Shown piece after piece: positions 1-8,787 of a DNA stretch of 64,000 nt. Under the pieces are notes generated by a model that saw only the letters and a list, made by a program, of their open reading frames with translations, had not been told where the DNA came from and did no database searches. The number at the start of each line of letters is the position of its first letter. Position 1 is the stretch's first letter. Location: positions 1-64,000 of the forward strand of contig DAOUSW010000002.1 in assembly GCA_030627005.1 (NCBI GenBank), read 5' to 3'. This DNA comes from MTP4 sp9310u. Lineage in GTDB: Archaea; Halobacteriota; Methanosarcinia; Methanosarcinales; Methanosarcinaceae. Position numbers and translations under genes: made by a program.

Positions 1-84
1 AAGAAAAAGAAGAAAAAGAAGAAAAAGAAGAAAAAGAAGAAAAAGAAGAAAAAGAAGAAAAAGAAGAAAAAGAAGAAAAAGAAG
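1..84 (+). repeat. 9-bp AAG/AAA tandem repeat at window edge
   Basis: A perfect 9-base unit (AAGAAAAAG) is repeated about nine times from the first base. In the third forward frame it reads as alternating Glu/Lys (EKE units) and stops at 96-98 after a short GDTD tail, so it may be the charged C-terminus of a gene beginning outside the window. The first frame would give poly-Lys with a stop at 130. Which frame is coding, if any, cannot be decided here. Confidence 0.8.
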
Positions 85-177
85 GAGATACTGACTAAAA
101 TAGTTATGTCACGATCTCACTTTAGCATTTAAGCTGTAACCAATTTACCAATTCCACTCCCACCCCGGAAACCGCTA

Positions 178-1641
178 TCAAATTTTCCTTGCTTCAATAC
201 TTTCCTGAATACTGGCCCAGCGGCGTTCGCGGATATCGTCCCAGTGGTAGTCCTTTATCCAGGCGCGAATCTTTTCACTGGCTTCTTCCGAGTCCTGCAA
301 TCCGACATAGGCTGCCAGTTCTTCGGGTTCAATTGCAGAGGGAGAGGCAGCATACATCATGAGCAAAACAGTCGGGTCCGGCAGGGCTGCTTCCTTCTCG
401 AATTTGAAGCCAAAAACAGCGCAGTCCGCACTCCTGTAATAGTAGCTTACTCCCATAATTTTGATGCTTGAAAGAACCTCCCCGGGATAGGTGAAGACGT
501 AATCAGCCCCACCGGGATAGTTCCCTCCGAGTTTGTTGCTGGAAGAGCCGTCTTTAAAGGTAAACCACCAGGCGTTTAGAATGTCGGTGGACCGGGCTGT
601 AACCTTCACGATGGGACCAGATCCTGAAAGGTCGAAAACCCCTCCGTGAGGAGGATTTGAACTCCCGCCATTTTCGTTGCCCATGCGCTCTGTCCGGGTA
701 ACCCCTCCAGGCCCCCCGCCTTCCGGATAAGTAACCCTGCAGGCATCAATCCGGTCCCAGCCCCAGACTTCAACAGCTGAGATCGGTTGTCCGGGCGGAG
801 AGGGGATTTTAATTCCACCGCTGTCATCAGCCGTTCCCACCGCATCGGAGTAAATCTCCCTGGAAAGATAGACCTTAACAGGTGTGGGGTACTTCACAGG
901 ATCGAAATACTGCCACATATCCTTGAAATCCAGAACGGTAAGTGTCATTTCCCGGACGTACCTGTTTACCGTGTTAAACGGTTCGGTATAATGCTTATTG
1001 CTGGGCGCCTTTTTCCGGGTATCCTCTAAACCGTCGCTGTAAACCTTCTCGGCATATTTTATGTAAGAGCTGACCGCGTCTACAATCTGCTCGCGGGTAT
1101 GCTGCTGTATTTCCTCTGTCCACCCCCAGTCAGCCCCGTGTAAAATACCATCCCGAAGGAGGCTCAGGTGCATGTTTGCAAATTGCGCGAAAAGCGGAAG
1201 CAGGGGAAGCTCGTAACCCTTCGACTGGAAATGCGGGAGCTGCTGGAGAAAATCCCCCAGTACGATGTTGTATTTCTCGGATATGTATGTTTTAACCTTC
1301 GAGGTCCTGGCAGCCCATAAGTATTCATTCATGTTGTTCTGCAAGCCCTTGAGGTCTTCCTGGACCTGCTGGTAAACCAGGTCACTGATTTTCCGGTCCA
1401 CAAGTGCTTCCACTTTCTCCTTGACTTCCGCCCACACATCCACATGCGATGCCGGCCAGAAGATCCCGACAAGGGCACTTAAAGCAAACCCCACTACCGG
1501 AATTTTACCGAGAGATGCGGAGATGACCACTTTTGCCGCATTATTATAATCGAACTCATAGTCAACCTGGGCGGAATACACTACATGTTCAAGCCCGTCC
1601 TCCGTAACCCGAACTCTTGCCATAACTTGATTATCACTCAT
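178..1641 (-). CDS. Cry-like delta-endotoxin with jacalin-like lectin domain
   Basis: Probable pore-forming toxin-like protein of 487 residues. Residues about 40-270 match domain I of Bacillus Cry proteins: an amphipathic start (IPVVGFALSALVG), the hallmark central helix block (LPLFAQFANMHLSLLRDG followed by GADWGW) and the second block (REMTLTVLDF, then LSREIYSDAV). About residues 280-430 are Gly/Trp-rich with a jacalin-like beta-prism pattern (VEVWGWDRIDACRV, then GGSSNPPHGG, later SSIKIMGV). Cry domains II and III are absent, and there is no signal peptide. An upstream in-frame ATG lies at 1656, but GGGGAGA sits 7 bases before the ATG at 1641, so the latter is preferred. The gene stands alone. 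Target cell and function are unknown; the toxin role is inferred from the family. Confidence 0.85.
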   Translation of the reverse strand: MSDNQVMARVRVTEDGLEHVVYSAQVDYEFDYNNAAKVVISASLGKIPVVGFALSALVGIFWPASHVDVWAEVKEKVEALVDRKISDLVYQQVQEDLKGLQNNMNEYLWAARTSKVKTYISEKYNIVLGDFLQQLPHFQSKGYELPLLPLFAQFANMHLSLLRDGILHGADWGWTEEIQQHTREQIVDAVSSYIKYAEKVYSDGLEDTRKKAPSNKHYTEPFNTVNRYVREMTLTVLDFKDMWQYFDPVKYPTPVKVYLSREIYSDAVGTADDSGGIKIPSPPGQPISAVEVWGWDRIDACRVTYPEGGGPGGVTRTERMGNENGGSSNPPHGGVFDLSGSGPIVKVTARSTDILNAWWFTFKDGSSSNKLGGNYPGGADYVFTYPGEVLSSIKIMGVSYYYRSADCAVFGFKFEKEAALPDPTVLLMMYAASPSAIEPEELAAYVGLQDSEEASEKIRAWIKDYHWDDIRERRWASIQESIEARKI

Positions 1642-1656
1642 TACGATTCTCCCCAT

Positions 1657-2062
1657 AATTTATTCAATTCCATAAGATTTTTCCATAAACTTCTCGAGAA
1701 GATTGGTTGATCTGCACATCGAGGGTTATAATTTTTCAGGAATATACGCCATTTAGGCAAAATTTTATTGCACAGTATAGACATACTTTATCATATTTTA
1801 TAGTATTTTTCATTGAAAGCTGTTCAAGAATCTGTTGAAACTCCTTAAAACCCCCCCAACCCAAAATCTTCCTCCGACCCAAACTCTCCTGACTCCATTT
1901 TTCCGAAAACAACTCGAAAAGGATTGAGAGATAACCCCAAGCCCCTTGCTGCCCCTCTTTTCTCTCTTGAATTTTCGTCCCAGATATAATTATATAAATA
2001 TAACTCATAACCTGATTCTGTCAGATGATATTGATTTTTTTCAAAATTAAGGGGGCTATGGA
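1657..2062. other. Intergenic region between divergent genes
   Basis: About 400 AT-rich bases between the Cry-like gene and the DUF2267 gene, presumably holding both promoters. A TATATAAATATAA stretch at 1990-2003 is a good archaeal TATA candidate for the rightward gene. A 90-codon reverse frame here has no plausible composition or ribosome site and is not called. Confidence 0.5.
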
Positions 2063-2503
2063 ATGACTACAGGTGTAACCAATCTTGACAAAAGTATTGA
2101 GCTTACCAATGTCTGGCTGAATGAAATTCTTGACCAGTTACGGTGGCAGAACAAGAAACGCGCATACCAGGCACTTCGGGGCACACTGCACACCCTCAGG
2201 GACAGGCTTCGGATAGAGGAGGCAGTCCAGCTTTCGACCCAGCTGCTCCTTGTGCTTAAAGGTGTGTACTATGACGGCTGGACCCTTCGGGATAAACCGG
2301 AGAAATTACACAAAGAAGAGTTTACAAGAAGTGTCCACGAGCAATTCAATTTTGATGAAAAAATTAACCCTGAAGAGGTTGTCCGGGCAGTCCTGCGTGT
2401 CATGTACAAACATATGGGCGAAGGCGAACTCGGAGACGTAAAAAGCAATATGCCAGCCGATATCCAGGAACTGTTCCCGCAGGAGATTATGTTGAAGCAG
2501 TGA
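2063..2503 (+). CDS. DUF2267 family protein
   Basis: A 146-residue, all-helical, charged protein. It shows the DUF2267 pattern: an early W-x-N-E-I-L segment, then ALRGTLHTLRDRLRIEEAVQLSTQLLLVLKGVYYDGW, the conserved core, and a second helical half with a PADIQELFP ending. The family is cytosolic and of unknown function, often annotated near stress genes in archaea and bacteria. A GGGGG run precedes the ATG by about 9 bases. It is monocistronic here. The family call is firm; no biochemical role can be given. Confidence 0.85.
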   Translation: MTTGVTNLDKSIELTNVWLNEILDQLRWQNKKRAYQALRGTLHTLRDRLRIEEAVQLSTQLLLVLKGVYYDGWTLRDKPEKLHKEEFTRSVHEQFNFDEKINPEEVVRAVLRVMYKHMGEGELGDVKSNMPADIQELFPQEIMLKQ

Positions 2504-2651
2504 GAAATGAGTGATACCGGTCTAAATTGAATTTGTTTTTGAAGGAGTTTTTCCTTTTTTACTCAATTTTTTATTTCGGATACATCTAATAAAAAAAGAT
2601 GTGATGATAGTTCATCACATTAAAATTCTTAAAAATTACGGAGTTGTTTTT

Positions 2652-3089
2652 TCACAAAGAAACATATAGTGCATCTAAACTCGGAAGATACTTTTCAGCA
2701 GCATCTTGTTCTGCATCTATTATCCTTGAACCGTATCCAATAGAAACTTGTTCACCATTAATATATAATGCAACTGTAAATTTTATTTTGTGGTCCGGCC
2801 CTTCTTTATTGATTATTTCATACTTCCAATCACAATGTTTTTTTTCGCATAATTCTTTAAGGGTTCCTTTTGGATTCGAAGAACTTACCTTTCCTAAAGC
2901 ACCTCTTGTATCAAAAATAGAATTCACAAAACTTTTTTCTCTAGGGCACCCCTGGTCAAGAAAAATAAAAGATCCATGCAACAAAGCCTGTATCAAAAAT
3001 GCAGGATTATTGAATCGGACACCGATCTTGTGCTGTACTTCTTCCAAAAGTTCCAAACTTACAGTTAAGTCATCATTAATTTTCATCAT
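2652..3089 (-). CDS. dsRNA-binding protein with truncated RNase III-like N-terminus
   Basis: 145 residues. Residues about 14-40 (LEEVQHKIGVRFNNPAFLIQALLHGSF) read like the first helices of an RNase III domain. Residues about 75-140 form a full double-stranded RNA-binding domain: GTLKELCE, the GPDHKIKFTVAL strand-loop, YGSRIIDAEQDAAEKYL. The catalytic RNase III signature (ERLEFLGD-type Glu/Asp) is missing and only about 60 residues replace a domain of roughly 130, so nuclease activity is unlikely. AGGAGA lies 5-8 bases before the two adjacent ATGs. It could be a regulatory or decoy RNA-binding protein (inference). A similarly long frame on the other strand is its shadow. Confidence 0.75.
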   Translation of the reverse strand: MMKINDDLTVSLELLEEVQHKIGVRFNNPAFLIQALLHGSFIFLDQGCPREKSFVNSIFDTRGALGKVSSSNPKGTLKELCEKKHCDWKYEIINKEGPDHKIKFTVALYINGEQVSIGYGSRIIDAEQDAAEKYLPSLDALYVSL

Positions 3090-3159
3090 ATAATCTCCTT
3101 ATGTTTTCAACTTCATTTTCCGTTGTTAACATAAGGAACCAACAACGAAAAAAACAAGA

Positions 3160-3259
3160 TATTAAAACAGGCTTGTAGTAAAAAACCCATGAAATCGGTT
3201 ACTATAAAGTTAATAGTAAAAAATCACATGAAATCGGTTACCACAAGCCTGTTTTAATA
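3160..3259. repeat. 100-bp inverted-repeat element
   Basis: Arms of about 17 bases (TATTAAAACAGGCTTGT at 3160-3176 and its complement near 3243-3259) enclose two direct copies of CATGAAATCGGTTAC (3188-3202 and 3227-3241), each preceded by TAGTAAAAAA. The size and structure suggest a MITE-like element or a strong RNA hairpin. No coding potential is visible. Confidence 0.65.
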
Positions 3260-3260
3260 G

Positions 3261-3630
3261 CCCATTTTTAAAGCTATTAATTCCTTATTTTCAGTCAGAT
3301 GTTGTATTGCAATAATTAAATAAGTTTCGGTTTTCATTTGCATTTATTGGAACTGTACTAATAGTACGCGATCCGTATCACTTTACTCAGGTGACTAAAA
3401 AAAACAGGGCAACCGGAATAATGTATCCCGGCCGTTCTTGTCCCGCTCGCGAAGCCGAGCGGCTTTTCCCGTGTAAAAAGTTGGAAGAGATACTGAATAA
3501 AGAGAGGAAAGGAAAATAATTTAAACGTAACAAAATCATAAGCCGAAACAATTAAATTAATTGAAACAGTTTGTATTAAAGATTAAAGAATTTTGGAAAT
3601 ACTTTTCTTTTAGTTATCAGGACTGATTAT
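3261..3630. other. Intergenic region with a degraded GC-rich repeat
   Basis: AT-rich spacer. Around 3430-3475 it holds a short GC-rich block (CCCGCTCGCGAAGCCGAGCGG, an imperfect palindrome) resembling the GC-rich core of the dispersed element seen at 8190, 9190, 9850, 26600 and 50480. No gene is seen. Confidence 0.4.
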
Positions 3631-4497
3631 ATGGAACTTGTAAATTTCAAAAAAATATCTCTAAAAAACCATCCTGAGCTTACGGAAAAATTTGTTCAAG
3701 ACCAGATAGCTAATGATCCCAAGATACTTGGTCTTGGAGAATTGATACTGAAAGATAAGGAAAGGATTCAATCTGGAGCCGGGAGACTTGATCTCCTACT
3801 TCAGGAACCTGAATCAAATAGAAGGTATGAAGTTGAAATTCAATTGGGAAAAACGGATGAATCACATATAATCAGGACTATTGAATATTGGGATATTGAA
3901 CGAAAAAGATACCCTCAATACGAGCACTGTGCTGTTATTGTAGCTGAAGATATTACAAGTAGATTCCTCAATGTAGTACAGTTGTTCAACGGTTGTATAC
4001 CAATAATTGCAATCCAGATGAATGCTTATGAAACTGACAATAAGTTAGGTTTAATTTTTACTAAAGTAATCGATGAATTAAAATTTGGTTTCATAGACGA
4101 AGATGAAGAGATTGCCGAGATTACTGATCGAAATTATTGGGAAAATAAGGGATCAAAGAAAACAGTGCAACTGGCGGATAAATTACTCATATTTATAAAG
4201 GAAATTGATCCCAGTTTTGAAATAAAATACAACAAGCACTACATAGGGTTAACAAAAAATGGAAATCCTTATAATTTTGCATCTTTCAGAGCCAAAAAAA
4301 CCAATTTAAGAATGGAAATAAGACTTGAAAAGTCCGATGAGATTGAAACTGAACTTAATGAATCTGATCTGGACCTTATGGATTATGACAGAAGATACGG
4401 AAGATACAGAATTCGCCTAACAGAAGACGACATACAGAATAATGAAGAACTGTTGAAAAAATTGCTTAGAAGGTCATATGAATATTTCAGTTCTTAA
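3631..4497 (+). CDS. PD-(D/E)XK-like nuclease with DUF5655-like C-terminus
   Basis: 288 residues. The N-terminal half carries a PD-(D/E)XK-type core: GAGRLDLLLQE (putative catalytic Asp near residue 54) followed by YEVEIQLGKTD (E-x-E/Q motif near residue 70), then helices and a HCAVIVAEDIT strand. The C-terminal part (from about residue 185) has the helix-strand pattern KYNKHYIGLTKNGNPYNFASFRAKKTNLRMEI seen in DUF5655-type domains of nuclease-like proteins. It is probably a DNA-processing or defence-associated nuclease; the target is unknown. Only a weak AGGA precedes the ATG. The next gene starts 9 bases after its stop and may be co-transcribed. Confidence 0.65.
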   Translation: MELVNFKKISLKNHPELTEKFVQDQIANDPKILGLGELILKDKERIQSGAGRLDLLLQEPESNRRYEVEIQLGKTDESHIIRTIEYWDIERKRYPQYEHCAVIVAEDITSRFLNVVQLFNGCIPIIAIQMNAYETDNKLGLIFTKVIDELKFGFIDEDEEIAEITDRNYWENKGSKKTVQLADKLLIFIKEIDPSFEIKYNKHYIGLTKNGNPYNFASFRAKKTNLRMEIRLEKSDEIETELNESDLDLMDYDRRYGRYRIRLTEDDIQNNEELLKKLLRRSYEYFSS

Positions 4498-4506
4498 ATA
4501 CATTTA

Positions 4507-5730
4507 ATGATCGGCGGGATAATTATAAACTTAAAACATTATTTGGAGACTTTTCACCAAGGAATATATCAGAAAAAGATGCAACCTTTTTTAAGAGATT
4601 ACGGTGTTCCTTTTTTAACAGGATACGGATTTTCTGGTATTATTTTTCTATTAGGCTTCATACTTATGGTATTTATTAAATCCCATTATACAAGTGAAAT
4701 TGATTATTTATTTTGCGTCATATTCCTGCTTATCTTATTCCTGCTTTTAATGCTTGGTCTTTCACTTCGGAGTAGAAAAAAACCACTTTCAAAGGCACAA
4801 AATAAGAAAATTGTTCATATTATTCTACTCATAGGGATAGTTTTGCAGTGCTCTGTAGCGCTTGTTATCGAAATGGAGTATCATAGCATTAAAAACTCTT
4901 ATTCCCAACAGTACATCTCTTTTTTGGGAAATGGAGACGATGAACTTAATGCAACATGGAAAACAGCTAATTTGTACTACAATAACACATTTTCTAGTTC
5001 TTATAGTAAAGAAAATGCTTTAGTTCCGAGTAGAGAGTTGACAACGCCTGAAGGGGTTATTACTTTGCTATTTAATCCTGTTTTAATGTTATATTTTATA
5101 ATCGAGCCAATAGATGGCTTCTCTAAGTTAACAATTACTCAAAGAAATGGGGCATGTGGAGAATTTGCTTCTGATATGAATTTACTTCTTGAAGATATAA
5201 CAGGGTTTGAAACTAGAATAATCAATATGCAAGGTCATGATCACGCACTTCCAGAAATAAAAATCAATGGCATTTGGTGGGTTTTTGACAGAGCTTGGAC
5301 AACTGAATATGAACCAATAAAAACGTGTGATTATGCTTCATATTTGTTCCAAAAGAAGAATTACTTATTCGAAGAAATTAGTAACTTAGAGGACCGTTCA
5401 CATACGTCATTACTTACTGAACATGGATTTGAATCATCAAATCTTACGATTACCGCGAAAAAAAATACTTTAGACAAAGAATGGGATGATAAACTAATAA
5501 AAGATGCTACAGTTGAGATTTTCATTTGCGATAACACAAATGATCCACTTGTCTGTAGCGGTGTGACTGACGAAAATGGAAATTTTTCTGTAAACTTGAA
5601 GAAGAATAAAAATTATCTAGTGCTTATCAAAGGCAAGGATAGTGCTACTATGAACCTAGTTGCAATCAAAGAGGTAAAACCTTCATCAAATATAGAACAT
5701 ATTGTAGTTGATTTAAAATATGCAAAATAA
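4507..5730 (+). CDS. Membrane-anchored transglutaminase-like protein
   Basis: 407 residues. Three hydrophobic helices lie in the first 130 residues (FSGIIFLLGFILMVFI; YLFCVIFLLILFLLLMLGL; IVHIILLIGIVLQCSVALVI). A transglutaminase/papain-like core follows, with its triad visible: Cys in NGACGEFASDMN, His in GHDHALPEI, Asp in WVFDRAW. The last 90 residues resemble a carboxypeptidase-regulatory-like beta domain (DATVEIFICDN, later SGVTDENGNFSVNL). The catalytic part probably faces outside the membrane. The substrate is unknown. The start has no clear Shine-Dalgarno site and lies 9 bases after the nuclease stop, which suggests coupling to it. Confidence 0.7.
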   Translation: MIGGIIINLKHYLETFHQGIYQKKMQPFLRDYGVPFLTGYGFSGIIFLLGFILMVFIKSHYTSEIDYLFCVIFLLILFLLLMLGLSLRSRKKPLSKAQNKKIVHIILLIGIVLQCSVALVIEMEYHSIKNSYSQQYISFLGNGDDELNATWKTANLYYNNTFSSSYSKENALVPSRELTTPEGVITLLFNPVLMLYFIIEPIDGFSKLTITQRNGACGEFASDMNLLLEDITGFETRIINMQGHDHALPEIKINGIWWVFDRAWTTEYEPIKTCDYASYLFQKKNYLFEEISNLEDRSHTSLLTEHGFESSNLTITAKKNTLDKEWDDKLIKDATVEIFICDNTNDPLVCSGVTDENGNFSVNLKKNKNYLVLIKGKDSATMNLVAIKEVKPSSNIEHIVVDLKYAK

Positions 5731-5787
5731 TAGGAAGAAGATTGATTAACAATTTACCGGATGGCAGCAAAATAGATCTCTTTTTTA

Positions 5788-5824
5788 CACGTCCTCGACA
5801 AACTCCACTAAAATAAGGATTGAA
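5788..5824 (+). repeat. Orphan CRISPR-repeat-like unit
   Basis: ACTCCACTAAAATAAGGATT followed by GAAC matches the 3' part of the Methanosarcina 37-base CRISPR repeat with a few changes. No second unit at spacer distance is seen. It lies directly upstream of the HsdS remnant. Confidence 0.55.
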
Positions 5825-5840
5825 CTCTTTTCCTGATTGA

Positions 5841-6074
5841 ATTCGATTTGTTGATGCTCTCTTTGCCTTTGCCGATTCGATTGAAGCAAAAGTTGCAGCG
5901 GCAAGAGAACGAACAGAAAAACTCAGGCAGTCCATTCTTGCAAAGGCGTTTTCTGGCGAACTCGTAGAAACAGAGGCTGAGATTGCAAGGCTGGAAGGAA
6001 GGGGTTATGAGTCGGCGGAGGTTTTGCTTGAAAGGATAAAGGAGGAGAGGGGGAAAGGTGGGAAGAAAAGATAA
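5841..6074 (+). pseudogene. hsdS: 3' remnant of type I restriction specificity subunit (HsdS)
   Basis: An open stretch of 77 codons with no start, preceded in frame by TGA at 5838, ending at TAA 6072-6074. It reads FADSIEAKVAAARERTEKL, then RQSILAKAFSGELV, the conserved C-terminal coiled-coil and tail of HsdS proteins. The target-recognition domains and the hsdR/hsdM genes are absent from the window, so this is the last piece of a deleted type I restriction system. Confidence 0.85.
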
Positions 6075-6268
6075 ATTTGTTGCATATTTTTACCAAGATC
6101 TTTTTTTATTTTACAATAAATAGTAGCTTCTTAGTAGCCGGTGCGAATGTTCGTACCCTGGGTTTAAAAAAATGTACACCAGTTTCTCAAAATACTTTCA
6201 CATTATATGAGCAACCTTTATTGCAATGTAAACTCGTAAGTGTCTAAAGTAATTAATTAAAAAAAATA

Positions 6269-7186
6269 ATGGGAGATATGAATTTGGGAGCTATAGTTGA
6301 ATGTAACAATTGCAAGAAAATATTTCGCTACAATTCTGATGAAATAGAGAACGAAGGAACATTTTGGCATCCTATATGGGTAGTTACTTGCAAAAATTGT
6401 GGAAACAAAATAATTGAAGAAGGTGAAAAACTTAATCTCAAAATTCCGGGGGAATTTCCTGATAACTTTCAGATATCAAAGAGGTCAGATGGAATAATTG
6501 AGATGAAAAAAACAGAATTAAAAGGCACTGGTGAAGAACGTGCAAATAAAAGTGATATTCGAGAATATTGGATACAACTTTATGTCAAAGAAAATTATAA
6601 AAAACTTGGTTTCTCAAAACTTGAAGGCCCTTTTAACTCAGGACCAGATTTTAAAGGAATATACGTAGGAAACGATCTTGACATATCGAGAGAAGAAATA
6701 GACATCGAAGTTGAAAGGGATTTTGAAAATTACATTAAACATGGGCATCATGAAAATGATAGGTTCAAAAATTGTAAACTTCTAATTATATTAAATCCAA
6801 CTCAACCAACGGATGATGTTATTGACAAACTTCCCGATTACTTCATGCAAATTGACATTCCTGATTTTGTTAATTGGTGGCAACCAAAAGCAAAAGAGTA
6901 TTCAAAAAAAAGTCGAATCAAAGGAATACTGCTAATTTTATCAAATGTAATCAAATCAAAGTTTGTAGAAAATTGTATGGATAAAGGTCGTGATCTGTCA
7001 ACATGTCCTGAATGTGACATTTGTGCTTATAATGAAGAAGGCTATAATGTACCATCAGAATCTGAGAGCATGAGGTACGCATTATATTTCTTATCGACTT
7101 ATAAGTATGATATATTGTCTGAAGAGTTCAATTTAAACGATATTGATGCACATGAATTAAATTCATTTATAGAGAATTTACTATAA
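6269..7186 (+). CDS. Zinc-ribbon protein with nuclease-like core
   Basis: 305 residues. The N-terminus is a zinc ribbon (CNNCKK, then CKNCGN about 30 residues later). The middle (about residues 110-190) has a restriction-endonuclease-like arrangement: GPFNSGPDFKG with a conserved-looking Asp, then IDIEVERDFENYI (E-x-E), then KNCKLLIIL. A further Cys cluster (CPECDICAY) is near residue 250. It may be a modification-dependent or defence nuclease; the family is not recognised with certainty. It sits in the decayed island after the HsdS remnant. A second ATG at 6278 is an alternative start. Confidence 0.65.
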   Translation: MGDMNLGAIVECNNCKKIFRYNSDEIENEGTFWHPIWVVTCKNCGNKIIEEGEKLNLKIPGEFPDNFQISKRSDGIIEMKKTELKGTGEERANKSDIREYWIQLYVKENYKKLGFSKLEGPFNSGPDFKGIYVGNDLDISREEIDIEVERDFENYIKHGHHENDRFKNCKLLIILNPTQPTDDVIDKLPDYFMQIDIPDFVNWWQPKAKEYSKKSRIKGILLILSNVIKSKFVENCMDKGRDLSTCPECDICAYNEEGYNVPSESESMRYALYFLSTYKYDILSEEFNLNDIDAHELNSFIENLL

Positions 7187-7234
7187 TTTGTATGTATTTC
7201 AATACATTTTTATATAAAATTTTTTAAAAATTAT

Positions 7235-7576
7235 TTAAATAATAGATGCATTGCATCTTCTTAATTTTCTAAGTACAGAGAGACATATTGGACATACCAA
7301 GATTGTTACATTAATATCGGGTTCAGATATATAATCTAAAACTGATCTTATAGCCTTCATTTCTGGAGAATACTCTTTAAAAAAATCATTAATTTCAATA
7401 TCATATTCTTTTAATTGAAACACATGATTCAACTTATTCAAAGTTAAACTGAGATCTTTTTTGCACTCCTCTGGAGCTTCTTTGCTCAATTTATCCATTA
7501 TTTCAAGCCCAAAGTCATCATTTCTACCGCAAAAATAGCATTTTCTTTCTTTTAGTAAATAATTTTTTTTGTACAT
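7235..7576 (-). CDS. Small protein with two Cys pairs
   Basis: 113 residues from ATG 7576, which has GAGGTGG 9 bases upstream; a GTG at 7594 overlaps that site and is less likely. The sequence has an N-terminal CYFCGRND zinc-finger-like pair and a C-terminal CPICLSVLRKL pair, with a helical acidic middle. It may bind a metal. It converges on the zinc-ribbon nuclease gene. No family is recognised. Confidence 0.55.
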   Translation of the reverse strand: MYKKNYLLKERKCYFCGRNDDFGLEIMDKLSKEAPEECKKDLSLTLNKLNHVFQLKEYDIEINDFFKEYSPEMKAIRSVLDYISEPDINVTILVCPICLSVLRKLRRCNASII

Positions 7577-7787
7577 AACTAATAACCACCTCACTGTTTA
7601 TATTTTTGATTTTCTAGACTCTCATTAAAAATTGAATTCTTTTTAACTTTACATCAACCACTATATTTTGGAACTAGAAATTCGATAAATTTAAAAAATC
7701 TTAAATACACTTAAAGGTAACTCCAAAAATCGGGAATTTGAGTTAGGTTTCTCATGCACAATTGAAGACATTAACCATGCTTGAGTT

Positions 7788-8036
7788 TTGGCAGAAGTAG
7801 CTCCAGAAACATGGTTATCCATCGAATGTACAGACGAGTACGTAGTCTACGATGATAACTACTATGCTGGAGTAATGTTTAGCAATCCTAAGAACTATAG
7901 GAGCTTTTTAGACATATACACTGACTGGGAATTCCAGTATAAGGATTATGAGAACTATCGGCGTTATTACAATAATTTGGTAGATGAGTATAATGATGCT
8001 GATTACCTCGAACAATTAGCTATGAGAAGTAGATAA
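7788..8036 (+). CDS. Hypothetical Tyr/Asp-rich small protein
   Basis: 82 codons from a TTG start with no clear ribosome site. The composition is very rich in Tyr and Asp (DYENYRRYYNNLVDEYNDADY). It may be a real orphan gene or a fragment of one. It is not recognised; support is only the open frame and its non-random composition. Confidence 0.3.
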   Translation: MAEVAPETWLSIECTDEYVVYDDNYYAGVMFSNPKNYRSFLDIYTDWEFQYKDYENYRRYYNNLVDEYNDADYLEQLAMRSR

Positions 8037-8187
8037 GAAGTTTCCAGGAACACACTACAATAAAAAGAAATATTGTTCATGAAAACCGATGCCGAACTGA
8101 AAGCATTATTAGAATATGGATGAACTACTCCCAAGCTAATGACTCAGAGGATTTCTGTTTAATTTACATCATTTTTTCTTTATTTTA

Positions 8188-8491
8188 AGGGAAAAGCCGT
8201 CCGTCTCGCTTCTCTCCGCGGCCGGTGAGAGCGCCAGTACCCAAAAATCAATCCAAAAAAACGCACCGATTTCTTCAATCCGGCAGTTACACAACAGCCG
8301 CCAGCACATCCTCCTCCCCGATCAACCTTGTGGCGTGTCCTTTTCCTCCCGTATCCCCAAATTGCACTATGTGCCGGGAACTGAGGAAAAAATCCAACAT
8401 AAAAGAGCTGAAACAAAAAATTATACACTTTAAGGTATGCCTTTTTTCCTGGTCAGTTGAGCAAGATCCACTAAAACAAGGATTGAAACAA
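8188..8491. mobile_element. Dispersed composite element, copy A
   Basis: It begins with a GC-rich block (GAAAAGCCGTCCGTCTCGCT), continues into about 105 bases (8276-8380) similar to the 3' end of the cupin gene at 24160-24528, and ends in a two-repeat CRISPR remnant. A second, about 300-base copy lies at 9191-9490. Shorter copies or pieces occur at 3430, 9850, 26594 and 50480. No transposase is encoded, so it is a non-autonomous repeat. Confidence 0.6.
8378..8489 (+). CRISPR. Two-unit CRISPR remnant (degenerate repeat, 38-nt spacer, repeat)
   Basis: A good repeat (8453-8489, containing GCAAGATCCACTAAAACAAG then GATTGAAAC) is preceded by 38 bases and, before those, by a degenerate unit (8378-8414) that keeps ATCCA and ends TGAAAC. 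The 38-base interval is a normal spacer length for this repeat type. No cas genes are in the window. Confidence 0.5.
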
Positions 8492-8551
8492 GACTAAAAC
8501 ACTTTCATACAGCTTTGTACAAGCTTTTATAGTCCAAACACCTTCTATTTT

Positions 8552-8743
8552 TTGATGACATCCATAACAGAAATCTCAGAATTTGAATCCAGAATATCTA
8601 GCATGATAAAAACGAATACCGAAAACATGATTAATATTGTCCTGTCATTTGGGGACAATCTACACCCAGAAGCCTTGAAATGCCTTGAACGAATCGAAAC
8701 GGGAGAGAAAATGCTGGATGCGGTAAAGAAGTTACCAAAGTAA
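8552..8743 (+). CDS. Hypothetical 63-residue helical protein
   Basis: A short frame coding for an amphipathic helical protein (FESRISSMIKTNTENMINIV, later LKCLERIETGEKMLDAVKKL). It has a coding-like composition but no obvious ribosome site before the paired ATGs. Family unknown; it may be a small orphan or relic gene. Confidence 0.35.
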   Translation: MMTSITEISEFESRISSMIKTNTENMINIVLSFGDNLHPEALKCLERIETGEKMLDAVKKLPK

Positions 8744-8787
8744 AACTAAATCTCAAAAACCCCTAAATATTATATATTATCCTTATC

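Noticed and set aside
1736..2008. 90-codon reverse frame
   Set aside because: AT-rich promoter DNA between divergent genes; no ribosome site and improbable sequence.
2644..3093. 149-codon forward frame opposite the dsRNA-binding gene
   Set aside because: The reverse strand shows a clear dsRBD and ribosome site; the forward frame has neither a family nor a start signal.
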